Assembly: GCA_964504385.1 (NCBI GenBank)
Contig: CAZDEF010000013.1
Location: 1-46,582, forward strand
Reading direction: 5' to 3'
DNA: 46,582 nt
Source: Limiplasma sp964504385
GTDB taxonomy: Bacteria > Bacillota > Clostridia > Christensenellales > Aristaeellaceae
Part shown: piece after piece, positions 1 through 8,260 of the stretch
Layout of the letters: each line of letters opens with the position of its first letter
Position numbering within the stretch: the stretch's first letter is position 1
Notes under the pieces: generated by a model
Seen by the model: only the letters and a program-made list of their open reading frames with translations
Told to the model about the DNA's origin: nothing
The model's database searches: none
Position numbers and translations under genes: made by a program

Positions 1-86
1 TGCTTTCTATTCTACAACAGGAGGTCGCTTTTTTTACTTGTCTGTTCTTTCGGATGTAGGCCAGTTCTATGATGCTATGGTCAGCG
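1..86. other. Left flank without a gene
   Basis: Downstream of the lactate dehydrogenase gene. TTTTTTT at 31-37 follows GGAGGTCGC and could be the tail of a terminator whose other arm is outside the window. No coding feature is supported. Confidence 0.3.
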
Positions 87-1484
87 TTACACGACCTTGC
101 CCGGGTTCAGGATGCCTTTGGGGTCGAAGGCGGCCTTGACGCCGCGCATGATGGTCATCTGCGTGTCGCCCAGACTTTCGTGCAGGAAGCTGCGCTTGGC
201 GTGGCCGATGCCGTGCTCGCCGCTCACCTCGCCGCCCAGCGCCTTGGCGGCCTCGTACAGCTCGTCCATCACCTGCTGCACGCGCTGCTTCCACTCCGCG
301 TCGGCCAGCGCGTCCTGACAGGCGTAGATGTGCAGGTTGCCGTCGCCGGCGTGGCCGAAGGAGCGGATGCGGATGTTCAGCCGCTGGCCGATCTCCACAC
401 TCTTCTTCACAAAGTCGGCAATGCGGTCCCGTGGGACCACCACGTCGCATTCATCCATGCTGGGCGTGGAGCCCTTGATGGCCTCTAGGAATGCGCCGCG
501 GCTGTTCCAGATGCTTTCCTTGCGCTCGTCGGTGTCTGCCAGCAGCACGTCCTTTGCGCCCAACCGCAGCGCCACGTCGGTCAGCAGGTCGATCATGGGC
601 TTGAGGGCCGCGTCGCTGGCGCCATCCAGCCGCACCAGCAGGTAGGCGTCCGCGCTGGTGTCCGGGAACTGTTTGCCCAGATATTCCTCCGCGCAGGCAA
701 TGACCTCGCGCTCCATGAATTCCACGGCGGTCGGTTCGCAGCCGCAGCCCAGCACGGCGGGCACCGCCTCGATGCACTTATCCAGCGAATCGAAGGGGAT
801 GAGCAGGCTGGTGTTGACCTTGGGCTCGGGGATCAGCTTCACCGTCAGCTTCGTCAGGAAGCCCAGCGTGCCCTCGCTGCCCACCATCAGGTCGATCAGG
901 CTGTATCCGCTGGAGTTCTTCACGTTCTTACCGCCCAGCGTGATGACCTCGCCGCTGGCCAGCACCACTTCCATGCCCAGCACATAGTCGCGGGTCACGC
1001 CGTAGCGCACGGCGCGCATGCCGCCGGCATTGGTCATGGCGTTGCCGCCCATGGTGGCCGTCTTTTCGCCGGGATCCGGCGGATAGAACAGCCCCGTGCC
1101 CTCCAGCGCCTTGGGAAACTCCATCAGCAGCACGCCGGGCTCCACGGTGGCGGTCATGTTCTTCACATCCACCTCCAGCACTTTCTTCATCTTCTCGGTG
1201 GAAAGCACTACGCCGCCGTGGATGGCCACGCAGCCGCCGCACAGGCCCGTGCCCGCGCCGCGCGGCGTGACGGCGATGCCCTGCTCGTTGCAGTAGCGCA
1301 GTACTGCGCTCACTTCCTCGGTGGTCAGCGCCTGCAGTACGGCCTCCGGCAGGAAGTGGCCGTACTCGGTCATTTCGTCGTGGTCGTAATCGGTGGAGAT
1401 GGCTTCGCCGCTGAACACGCGGCCCGGCAGCAGCTGTTCAAAAAACTTCAGGTCGGCTGCATCGACTTTCTTGAAATGGCTCAT
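87..1484 (-). CDS. lctD: FAD-binding 2-hydroxyacid (lactate) dehydrogenase, LctD/GlcD type
   Basis: This 465-residue FAD enzyme of the GlcD/D-lactate dehydrogenase family oxidises a 2-hydroxyacid such as lactate to the 2-oxoacid in the cytoplasm. The N-terminal half is the FAD-binding PCMH fold with the PRGAGTGLCGG loop at about residues 74-84. The C-terminal half carries the FGHAGDGNLH and SGEHGIGHAKR motifs typical of the family. The ATG overlaps the stop of the upstream etfA gene by 4 bp, so the two are translationally coupled. The order etfB-etfA-glcD is that of lctBCD in Acetobacterium woodii, where the complex drives lactate oxidation with NAD+ at the cost of reduced ferredoxin. The lactate assignment comes from that context; glycolate or another 2-hydroxyacid cannot be excluded. 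Confidence 0.9.
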   Translation of the reverse strand: MSHFKKVDAADLKFFEQLLPGRVFSGEAISTDYDHDEMTEYGHFLPEAVLQALTTEEVSAVLRYCNEQGIAVTPRGAGTGLCGGCVAIHGGVVLSTEKMKKVLEVDVKNMTATVEPGVLLMEFPKALEGTGLFYPPDPGEKTATMGGNAMTNAGGMRAVRYGVTRDYVLGMEVVLASGEVITLGGKNVKNSSGYSLIDLMVGSEGTLGFLTKLTVKLIPEPKVNTSLLIPFDSLDKCIEAVPAVLGCGCEPTAVEFMEREVIACAEEYLGKQFPDTSADAYLLVRLDGASDAALKPMIDLLTDVALRLGAKDVLLADTDERKESIWNSRGAFLEAIKGSTPSMDECDVVVPRDRIADFVKKSVEIGQRLNIRIRSFGHAGDGNLHIYACQDALADAEWKQRVQQVMDELYEAAKALGGEVSGEHGIGHAKRSFLHESLGDTQMTIMRGVKAAFDPKGILNPGKVV

Positions 1485-2671
1485 GCGCGCGCCTCCTTGA
1501 TCTGACGGATGAGGCCGGGGACGATCTCGTACAGGTCGCCCACGATGCCGATGTGCGCCACGTCGAAAATGGGCGCGTCCTGATCGGTGTTGATGGATAC
1601 GATGTGGTCGGATGCATTCATGCAGGCGGTGAACTGGATGGCGCCGCTCACGCCGCAGGTGATGATGAGCTTGGGGCGCACCGTGCGGCCGGAAAGGCCG
1701 ATCTGGCGTTCATTGGTCGCCCAGCCCTTTTCCACCAGCGGACGGGTAACGGCCCAGTCGCCGCCCAGCAGCCCGGCCAACTCCTTCACCATGTCCAAAT
1801 CGCTTTCCTTCTGCAGGCCGCGGCCGCCCACCACTAGGATGTCCGCATCGGAGATGCTCTTGCCAGCCGGCACCGCCACCGTGGATACATGCGACACGGG
1901 CGAGGCCTTCACCCCGGCGGGCAGCTTGCGCGGTACGATCTCGCCGCTCACCTCGTCCCTGCGCTGGGGCGCGTCCATCACCTTGTAGCGCACGGTGGCA
2001 AACTGGGGACGGGTGTTGAGGGTGACGATCTGCGCCATGATATTGCCGCCAAAGGCCGGGCGGATCTGCACCAGGTCGGTGGATGCGCGCAGCTCCAGAC
2101 GGGTGCAGTCGGCGGTGAGGCCGGTGTGGAAGCGCGTGGCCAGCCGCGGCGCAAGGCTGCGGCCCAGACTGGTAGCGCCCACCAGGCACACGCTGGGGCG
2201 GGTCAGGCGGACGTAGTCCTCCACGCAGGAGGCGTAGGCATCGGCGCGGAAATAGCTCAGCTCCTCATCGTCATACACGGCCACCTTGTCCACGCCGTAG
2301 TGGCGCAGCTCCTGCGCATAGGCGGTCACGCCGCTGCCCACCAGCACCGCGCTCACGGTGAAGCCGGGCACGCTTTTGCACAGCTCGTGCGCCTTGCCGA
2401 TCAGCTCCAAGCTGACGGGGTGCAGCCGTCCGCCGCTCACCTCGGCAAACACCAGAATGCCGTTCCACTTGGATTTATCCACAGAATCCACTTTGGTTTC
2501 AAGCTTGACGATCGCCTTTTCCGGGCAGTTTTTCACGCAGATGCCGCACACCTTGCACGCGGCGTTCAGCTCCGGCTTGCCGTTCACCATGTCAATGGCG
2601 CCGAAGGGGCAGTTGCTTTGGCAGAGGCCGCAGCCTGTGCACTTTCGTTCAAGAATCGCTATCTGTGCCAT
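1481..2671 (-). CDS. lctC: Electron transfer flavoprotein alpha subunit with N-terminal 2[4Fe-4S] ferredoxin domain
   Basis: EtfA, 396 residues. It binds FAD at its C terminus and passes electrons between the dehydrogenase and NAD/ferredoxin. The first 60 residues are an added ferredoxin domain with two clusters of the form CxxCxxCxxxC (C11, C14, C17, C21 and C39, C42, C45, C49). The EtfA signature (SGAIQFTACM, then DQDAPIFDVAHIGIVGDL) lies near residues 335-380. The fused ferredoxin domain is characteristic of bifurcating Etf partners such as LctC. The start has a GAGGAGG ribosome binding site and lies 12 bp after etfB. The gene belongs to one operon with the flanking etfB and glcD-type genes. 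Confidence 0.92.
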   Translation of the reverse strand: MAQIAILERKCTGCGLCQSNCPFGAIDMVNGKPELNAACKVCGICVKNCPEKAIVKLETKVDSVDKSKWNGILVFAEVSGGRLHPVSLELIGKAHELCKSVPGFTVSAVLVGSGVTAYAQELRHYGVDKVAVYDDEELSYFRADAYASCVEDYVRLTRPSVCLVGATSLGRSLAPRLATRFHTGLTADCTRLELRASTDLVQIRPAFGGNIMAQIVTLNTRPQFATVRYKVMDAPQRRDEVSGEIVPRKLPAGVKASPVSHVSTVAVPAGKSISDADILVVGGRGLQKESDLDMVKELAGLLGGDWAVTRPLVEKGWATNERQIGLSGRTVRPKLIITCGVSGAIQFTACMNASDHIVSINTDQDAPIFDVAHIGIVGDLYEIVPGLIRQIKEARA

Positions 2672-2683
2672 GGGCGTACCTCC

Positions 2684-3463
2684 TCACATAAACTTCCACT
2701 TCTTGAGCTGACTGAACAGCTTTTCCGAAGCGTTCTGATCGTCCCACATTTCCTGCTCCACGTCGTTTTCCGGCGGGAAGATGCGCTCCACCTGCGTGGG
2801 GCTGCCGGTAAGGCCGTAGTGGTTGGGATCGGTATCGAGGAAGGTATCCAGCCCCTGAATGTGGATGGGCTTGTCGCCGATCTCGCGGGCCAGCTTGAGG
2901 GAGGGCAGACGCGGCATGAAGATATCCTGCTCCACGGTGATGAGGCAGGGGAAGGGCATGTGCGCGGTCTCGATCACGTCCTGCAGCTGCTGCTCCACGT
3001 TCAGGCCATCGCCCGCCACTTCGATCTTGGTCACCCACGCCGCATGGGGGATGCCCATGTGCTCGGCGATGGCGGGGCCCACCTGCGCGGTGTCGCCGTC
3101 GGTGGTCTGCTTGCCGCAGAGGATCAGGTCAAAATCGCCCACGCTGCGGATGGCCTGCGACAGCGTATAGCTGGTGGCCAGCACGTCCGCGCCGCCCAGC
3201 CGGCGGTCGCTGAACACATAGCCCTCGTCCGCGCCCATCATGTAGGCTTCCTTCACCACGGCCTGCGCCTGCGGCGGGCCCATGGTGCCCACGGTCACGG
3301 TGCCGCCGTGCTCCGCCTTCAGCCGCAGCGCCGTTTCCAGCGCGAACAGATCGTAGGGATTCATTTTGCTGGCGATGCCGTCGCGTTTCAGCACGCCCGT
3401 CTTTTCATCCACCTGCACCTTGTTGGTGGACGGCACCTGCTTGATGCATACAAAGATATTCAT
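2684..3463 (-). CDS. lctB: Electron transfer flavoprotein beta subunit
   Basis: EtfB, 259 residues, the NAD-binding partner of EtfA in the Etf heterodimer. It begins MNIFVCIKQVP, the standard opening of the family, and keeps the DxLxxGKQTTDGDTAQVGP segment near residue 115. In bifurcating Etfs this part of the subunit holds the second flavin. The ATG at 3463 is preferred over an in-frame upstream one at 3511 because family members start here. It is the first gene of the etfB-etfA-glcD operon and follows a clear sigma-A promoter at 3533-3561. Bifurcation is inferred from the fused ferredoxin on EtfA and the gene order. Confidence 0.92.
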   Translation of the reverse strand: MNIFVCIKQVPSTNKVQVDEKTGVLKRDGIASKMNPYDLFALETALRLKAEHGGTVTVGTMGPPQAQAVVKEAYMMGADEGYVFSDRRLGGADVLATSYTLSQAIRSVGDFDLILCGKQTTDGDTAQVGPAIAEHMGIPHAAWVTKIEVAGDGLNVEQQLQDVIETAHMPFPCLITVEQDIFMPRLPSLKLAREIGDKPIHIQGLDTFLDTDPNHYGLTGSPTQVERIFPPENDVEQEMWDDQNASEKLFSQLKKWKFM

Positions 3464-3532
3464 TAAGCAAAGCATTCCTTTCTCTGGTTTTCGGATCCTT
3501 ATTTTTTTCAACGCTCAAAAGCATATACTGAC

Positions 3533-3561
3533 ATTATACCGTTTCCGCCCATTTGCGTCAA
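3533..3561 (-). promoter_or_regulatory. Sigma-A promoter of the etfB-etfA-glcD operon
   Basis: On the minus strand TTGACG (3561-3556) and TATAAT (3538-3533) are separated by exactly 17 bp. This places the transcription start about 60 bp ahead of the etfB ATG. Only the hexamers and spacing are seen; no operator was identified. Confidence 0.8.
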
Positions 3562-3588
3562 TGCCTGAATCTTCTTCAATAATAGAAG

Positions 3589-3623
3589 GAAAGCCTGCCG
3601 CATGAATCGTGCGGCAGGCTTTC
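3589..3623. terminator. 14-bp inverted repeat, likely terminator of the 5'-nucleotidase transcript
   Basis: GAAAGCCTGCCGCA (3589-3602) pairs perfectly with TGCGGCAGGCTTTC (3610-3623) around a 7-nt loop. It lies between the end of the 5'-nucleotidase gene and the etfB promoter and has no long T-run on either side. Its right half is duplicated at 3837-3859, beyond the dispersed repeat, so the original terminator may have been split or copied. Confidence 0.55.
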
Positions 3624-3629
3624 TACAGC

Positions 3630-3834
3630 TTGTCCAAAAAACATCCATGGGTGGTTTGGAGGGCCGCAGCCCTCCAAATGCGATCGTATCGACCGGCTCG
3701 CCGGGCGGGCGGGCGTTTCCGCGCTCTGCGTGGAAACATTCCTTACGCCGTTTGCCGCCCGGCGAGCCGCAGGCGAGTAGGCAAACGGTGCCTTCCCTCG
3801 GCGGAAAAGATCGCTTTAGCGAGCTTTTTCGACG
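3630..3834. repeat. Dispersed intergenic structured repeat, copy 1 (about 205 bp)
   Basis: This stretch aligns over its whole length with 25195-25401. It is a chain of hairpins: TTTGGAGGGC/GCCCTCCAAA around cgca; CCGGC/GCCGG; TTTCCGCGC/GCGTGGAAA; GTTTGCC/GGCAAAC; and an AAAAGATCGC/GCGAGCTTTT arm pair near its right end. Many differences between the copies keep pairing or change it to a G-T wobble. A 1-nt length difference breaks any shared reading frame, so it is not a gene. It could be a REP/MITE-like element or a structured RNA unit. With the promoter and the 3589-3623 hairpin it fills most of the gap at 3464-3870. Confidence 0.8.
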
Positions 3835-3836
3835 GC

Positions 3837-3859
3837 CATGAATCGTACGGCAGGCTTCC
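3837..3859. repeat. Right copy of a 23-bp direct repeat bracketing the dispersed element
   Basis: CATGAATCGTACGGCAGGCT plus three more bases here match 3601-3623 at 21 of 23 positions in direct orientation. The two copies flank the 3630-3834 repeat. This could be a target-site duplication or duplication of half the terminator hairpin. Confidence 0.6.
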
Positions 3860-3870
3860 AGAACGTTTGT

Positions 3871-5745
3871 TTACTTTTTGCGGCTCCGTTTCAACCGATG
3901 CACCACCGCGCGGATGACGAGCACCAGCAGCACAATGAGCAGCAACAGCGCCGCCAGCACACCGGCCAGCACATAGGTAATGCGGCCAAAGTGGCTGAAG
4001 CGTTCCGCCAGCGTGCTTTCGCCCTTTTCGATGCGTGCGGACGGCTGCTGGTATTTCGCGTCGATCTGGCCCGCGCCGTCCTCGCCGCCCATGGCGTGCA
4101 GATGATCCGCCAGCGCGATCCACGCCTTCAGCTCGCTGCCGTCGGCCTTGCGCACAAGGTGCTGCTCAAAATCGGCGATCACGTTGCCGTTCTTGTCCTT
4201 GGGCTCCAGCGACAGCAGCCCGAAGGAGCTGCTCTTGACCGAACCCAGCATCTGTCCGGAATACAGATCGGCCACCACGCGGTACAGCTTGTCCGGTTCA
4301 ATGGGCTGCTTCTGGCCGTCCTCGCCGTACAGCCACACATCGGTCACGCGGCTGAGGATGAGGCGGTTCGTGCCGTATTTCCATCCGCCGCCGGCGGGGT
4401 AGAGATCGGTGCCGCCCATCAGGGACGAGACAGAAGCGTCCACCTCGGCCAGATCGTACAGCTCGCGCCCCGTCAGGTACACGCTGGCCAGCGGGTAGCC
4501 CGGCACGCGGTCCGGACCGATGCCCAGCGAGAGGATGTTGAACGCATCGGAAACGGTCACATCTCCCACGGGCAGTTCGCCGCGGATCACGCCGCCCGGC
4601 ACGATGGCCATGGCGATGGGCTCGTAGTCATCGCCCTCCGCCGCCTGCACCGCCGCGATCACCGCATCAGCCAGCAGGTCGCGCTCGCTTTGCAGGCCGC
4701 CGGGATTCCGGCACAGCACCTGCTCAAACGTGTAGCCGAACTGCGACAGATAGTTTTCATCCACGCGGGTGCGGTAGGCCGCCAGCTGGGCGTTCACGGC
4801 CTCGTCCTCGGGCACGTCGTCCGTGGTGGGCAGCAGGGCATAGTCCTGCACCGCCCAGCGCCCGCCGTTCTCCCGCAGCGTGATCCGCCCCAGATTCATG
4901 GTGTATTCGCCGCAGGAGGCAATGGCGGTGGAGCCATGCACGATGGGCGCGTCCAGCGCGGTGTGGGTGTGGCCGCTGATGATGAGGTCGATCTCCGGCA
5001 CGGCCTTGGCCAGCAGTTCATCCTCCGATTTTTCGGGATCGTCCCACACGCCGCTGTGGCTGAGGCACACGATCAGCTCCGCGCCCTCCGCCTTGAGCTG
5101 CTCTACCTGCACCTTTGCCGTCTCGATGATATCGGTGAAGGCCACGGGCGAAAGCGGCGCACAGGCCAGCGAATCCTTGCCCATCACGCCGAACACGCCC
5201 ACCGTTACGCCGCTGCATTCCAGCAGCATGTGCTCCTTCGCGCCGTATTCCGCCATGGCGTCGCGCAGCAGCTCGCCGTCCTGCGTGTTCACGCTCTGCC
5301 AGTCAATGTTGGCCACCAGCAGCGCGGGCAGCTGCAGCTGCTCCGTCTCGGCATTGCGCAGGGCTGCGCGCAGCATGCCCGCCATACCCTGTCCGCGGTA
5401 GTCAAACTCGTGATTGCCCACGGTGGTGGCGGCGTAGCCCAGCTGCGCCATCATGGTCAGCTCCGCCGCATCGGTCTCATACACGGCCTGATACAGCGTG
5501 CCCATGGAAAAATCGCCCGCGTCCAGCAGCAGCGCATCGCCTGCGGCGGCGGTCTCCCGGTCGATGAGGGTCTTCAGGCGGGCAAAGCCGCCGCGCATGC
5601 TCCCGTCCTGCGCCGCCGCGCTCAGGTGGGAATGCATGTCATGGGAAAACAGGATGGTCACGCTGCGCTCCTGCTGCGCCAGCGCCGGCATGGCGGGCAG
5701 CAGCGCCAGCAGCAGCGCGCAGAGCAACGAAAGGATGCGTTTCAT
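3871..5745 (-). CDS. Membrane-anchored 5'-nucleotidase / 2',3'-cyclic phosphodiesterase family metallophosphatase
   Basis: A 624-residue exported calcineurin-like phosphoesterase that should release phosphate from nucleotides outside the membrane. It has a signal peptide (MKRILSLLCALLLALL...ALA), then metal-site motifs in order: SHDMHSH, LLDAGDFSMG, VGNHEFD and ISGHTHT. A 5_nucleotid_C domain follows in the second half. The C terminus is one hydrophobic helix followed by RLKRSRKK, so the enzyme is probably held at the cell surface. The ATG at 5745 has GGAGGGATC upstream and gives a clean signal peptide; an in-frame ATG at 5778 does not. It starts 29 bp after the helD stop and is probably cotranscribed. 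The exact substrate is unknown. Confidence 0.88.
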   Translation of the reverse strand: MKRILSLLCALLLALLPAMPALAQQERSVTILFSHDMHSHLSAAAQDGSMRGGFARLKTLIDRETAAAGDALLLDAGDFSMGTLYQAVYETDAAELTMMAQLGYAATTVGNHEFDYRGQGMAGMLRAALRNAETEQLQLPALLVANIDWQSVNTQDGELLRDAMAEYGAKEHMLLECSGVTVGVFGVMGKDSLACAPLSPVAFTDIIETAKVQVEQLKAEGAELIVCLSHSGVWDDPEKSEDELLAKAVPEIDLIISGHTHTALDAPIVHGSTAIASCGEYTMNLGRITLRENGGRWAVQDYALLPTTDDVPEDEAVNAQLAAYRTRVDENYLSQFGYTFEQVLCRNPGGLQSERDLLADAVIAAVQAAEGDDYEPIAMAIVPGGVIRGELPVGDVTVSDAFNILSLGIGPDRVPGYPLASVYLTGRELYDLAEVDASVSSLMGGTDLYPAGGGWKYGTNRLILSRVTDVWLYGEDGQKQPIEPDKLYRVVADLYSGQMLGSVKSSSFGLLSLEPKDKNGNVIADFEQHLVRKADGSELKAWIALADHLHAMGGEDGAGQIDAKYQQPSARIEKGESTLAERFSHFGRITYVLAGVLAALLLLIVLLVLVIRAVVHRLKRSRKK

Positions 5746-5774
5746 TCGGGGATCCCTCCCAGTTGGATTTTTCT

Positions 5775-8036
5775 TCATTGTACCATGCCGTCCGCCGCTT
5801 CACAAGCGCTTTGCTCCAGATGGCGCGTGCGGCTGCCCACGGCGGCAAAGGCCAGCCGGTGCAGCGGGCGGGTGCACAGCACATAGAACAGCTTGGCATA
5901 GAAGCACTCGTCCGGGTACACGGCGTCTTCCGCGTCCGCAATGAGCACGCAGTCGAATTCCAGTCCCTTCACCACGGACGCGTCCATCACCTGCACGCCG
6001 CCCTCGAAGCTGTCGTCGCCCGTGCTCACCAGCCGCGCGCCCGGCAGCCGCGCTGCCAGCGCTTTGGCGGCCTTCGCGGTTTTGACGATGATGGCGATGC
6101 TGAAGAATCCCTCCTGCTGCCACTGAGCGATCTGCCGCTCCAGCGCGGGAATGCGGTCGCTTTCCCTTTTCAGGGTCAGGCAGACGGGCGCGGGGCCGTG
6201 GCGCAGCACGGGCTTGGCCTGCGCCACGCCCGCCACCGGGTGGCGATCCAGCACGGCAAAGGCCGTCTGCATGATCTCCACCGTGCTGCGGTAGGCGGTG
6301 CTCAGCTGCGCCACCTGCGGCGGCGTATCAAAGATGCCCTGCGCCAGCATGTCCCAGCTGCGCAGCCCTTCATCGCCGTAGATGCCCTGGCACAGATCGC
6401 CCACCAGCGTGAAGGCGTCGTGGCGCAGCAGATCGCGCAGCGCCTTCACCTGCAGGGGCGATACGTCCTGCGCCTCATCGATCACCACATGGCGCACATC
6501 CGGCGTCTTCACGTCATACAGCGCCCGGGCGATGATGAGCAGCGCGGGCAGATCCTCGGGCGAGACGCGCTTTTTGGCCAGCTGCGCGCAGGTCTCCTGC
6601 GCCGTGTCGGCACAGGCAGGGTCGCGCTGCGCCATGTCCTGCCAGAAGGCGGCATACACGGGCAGCAGCTCCAGCGTGCCCCACAGGCCGTCGTATTCAG
6701 CAAGCAGCTGCTTCTGCCGCGTCTGCAGTTCATGCAGGCGCTCATCGCGCTGGTCGAGCAGCCTGGCGGCGCGCTCGCGGCGCTGGGGGCTATCCGGCAT
6801 GGCGCGCAGCAGCTGGCTGAGCCGCTCGTCCGTGCGCTGCTGCAGCTGTTCCTCCACGGTGGCTACGGCCTTCTTCAGGCGGTCGGCCACCACGGCGCGG
6901 GTCTTTTGCTGGCGGATCTGCAGGGGGAAGGGGCGGAATTCGCGCAGGAAATACCGGCGCAGGTCATCCGCCGATACCAGCACCGCGCTGCCCAGCTTCA
7001 CGTTCACCTTGGGAATGCAGCTCTCCTCCCAGCCGGCCAGAAATCGGCGCAGATCGTCATACAGGCTCAACGCCCCCTTTCGGCGCAGGCTGTCATCCAG
7101 CCGGTCGCGCTCGGGCTTGGTCATGCGCAGGCGCTGGGTCAGGCGATCCTGCGCGGCCAGACGGGGCATGCGCTTGCCCAGCAGCTGCCCGCACAGCTGC
7201 GCAAAGGTGAGCTGGCGCACCTTGTCCACGCCCAGATCCGGCAGCACGCGGCTGATATAGCTCAGGAACAGCGGGTTGGGCGCAAGGATGAGCATCTGCT
7301 CCGCGCGGACAGTCTTTTGCAGGCGGTAGAGCATCCACGCCACGCGGTGCAGGGCGATGGTGGTCTTGCCGCTGCCGGCCACGCCCTGCACGCACAGGGG
7401 CTTCATGGGGTCGTAGCGAATCACGGTGTTCTGCTCGGCCTGAATGGTGGTGACCACCTCGCGCAGCCGGGCCGTGGTCACCTGTGACAGCGCATCGGTC
7501 AGGAACTTTTCCTGCCCCACCACGCCGGTGTCCTGCATGCCCTTCAGCTGGCCGTCCTCAATGGTGAACATGCGCTTGAGGGGCATTTCGCCCTGCACGC
7601 AGCCGTCCGGCGCTTCGTAGCTCACTCGGCCTACCTGGCCGGAATAGTACAGGTTGGCCACGGGGCTGCGCCAATCATACACGCACATGCGATATTCCGG
7701 CGTTTTCAGCACGCCCCACCGGCCGATGTACACCGGCGCGTTCACGCCCGCGCGCATGCCGCCCAAACTGGGCGTGCCCGGCGCAGGCGTGAAATCCAGC
7801 CGGGCAAAGTAGGGCGAGCGTTCGCTCAGGCGCAGCTGGTGCAGGTTCTGCAGATTGAAGCGCACCATCTGCAGGGCGATCTCCGAATCGTTGCTGGCAT
7901 CGTCCTGCACTTGGATGAGGCGGTCGCTGCCGTTTTCCATGCCGAGGGCATGCTCCACCTTCTGCTTTTCCTCGCGGACGGTCTGCAGGGTTTGGGCAAG
8001 GTGCTCCTGTTCGTTTTTCCATTCCATGGTATCCAT
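5775..8036 (-). CDS. helD: HelD-like UvrD/Rep-family ATPase that recycles RNA polymerase
   Basis: A 753-residue superfamily 1 ATPase. In Bacillus and mycobacteria HelD enters RNA polymerase channels and frees stalled enzyme using ATP. The N terminus is a charged coiled-coil (EWKNEQEHLAQTLQTV onward), as in HelD. The ATPase motifs are GVAGSGKTT (about residue 215), VVIDEAQDVSPLQ (about 520), LVGDLCQGIYGDEG, STAYRS, VVKGLEFD and LFYVLCTRP. The length is close to B. subtilis HelD. The ATG at 8036 follows GGAGGA by 11 nt; an upstream open extension to 8201 is Cys/Arg-rich and unlike the family. The 224-bp gap to the amidotransferase shows no clear gene. A DNA-helicase role cannot be excluded. Confidence 0.87.
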   Translation of the reverse strand: MDTMEWKNEQEHLAQTLQTVREEKQKVEHALGMENGSDRLIQVQDDASNDSEIALQMVRFNLQNLHQLRLSERSPYFARLDFTPAPGTPSLGGMRAGVNAPVYIGRWGVLKTPEYRMCVYDWRSPVANLYYSGQVGRVSYEAPDGCVQGEMPLKRMFTIEDGQLKGMQDTGVVGQEKFLTDALSQVTTARLREVVTTIQAEQNTVIRYDPMKPLCVQGVAGSGKTTIALHRVAWMLYRLQKTVRAEQMLILAPNPLFLSYISRVLPDLGVDKVRQLTFAQLCGQLLGKRMPRLAAQDRLTQRLRMTKPERDRLDDSLRRKGALSLYDDLRRFLAGWEESCIPKVNVKLGSAVLVSADDLRRYFLREFRPFPLQIRQQKTRAVVADRLKKAVATVEEQLQQRTDERLSQLLRAMPDSPQRRERAARLLDQRDERLHELQTRQKQLLAEYDGLWGTLELLPVYAAFWQDMAQRDPACADTAQETCAQLAKKRVSPEDLPALLIIARALYDVKTPDVRHVVIDEAQDVSPLQVKALRDLLRHDAFTLVGDLCQGIYGDEGLRSWDMLAQGIFDTPPQVAQLSTAYRSTVEIMQTAFAVLDRHPVAGVAQAKPVLRHGPAPVCLTLKRESDRIPALERQIAQWQQEGFFSIAIIVKTAKAAKALAARLPGARLVSTGDDSFEGGVQVMDASVVKGLEFDCVLIADAEDAVYPDECFYAKLFYVLCTRPLHRLAFAAVGSRTRHLEQSACEAADGMVQ

Positions 8037-8260
8037 GATGATTTTTGTCCTCCGCTTTTTCTGTAAGTTGCAGCGCTTTGCTTTCATGCGCGGAGTAAGA
8101 ACGCAGCGGAAAACAGAGATACAAAAACACCGCCGGTTTGGATCACAGGGCATGACGGCGCTCTGTGATGACAAAACATGCGGCGGCGCAGAGGTTTTCA
8201 ACGCTCATAGCGAAATGAAGGTTCTGGAATTTTTCGACATTCAGGAGGCAAATTCCTGCT

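Noticed and set aside
8037..8260. A gene or riboswitch upstream of helD
   Set aside because: The stretch shows only weak short stems and no conserved riboswitch core or coding frame with a start site.
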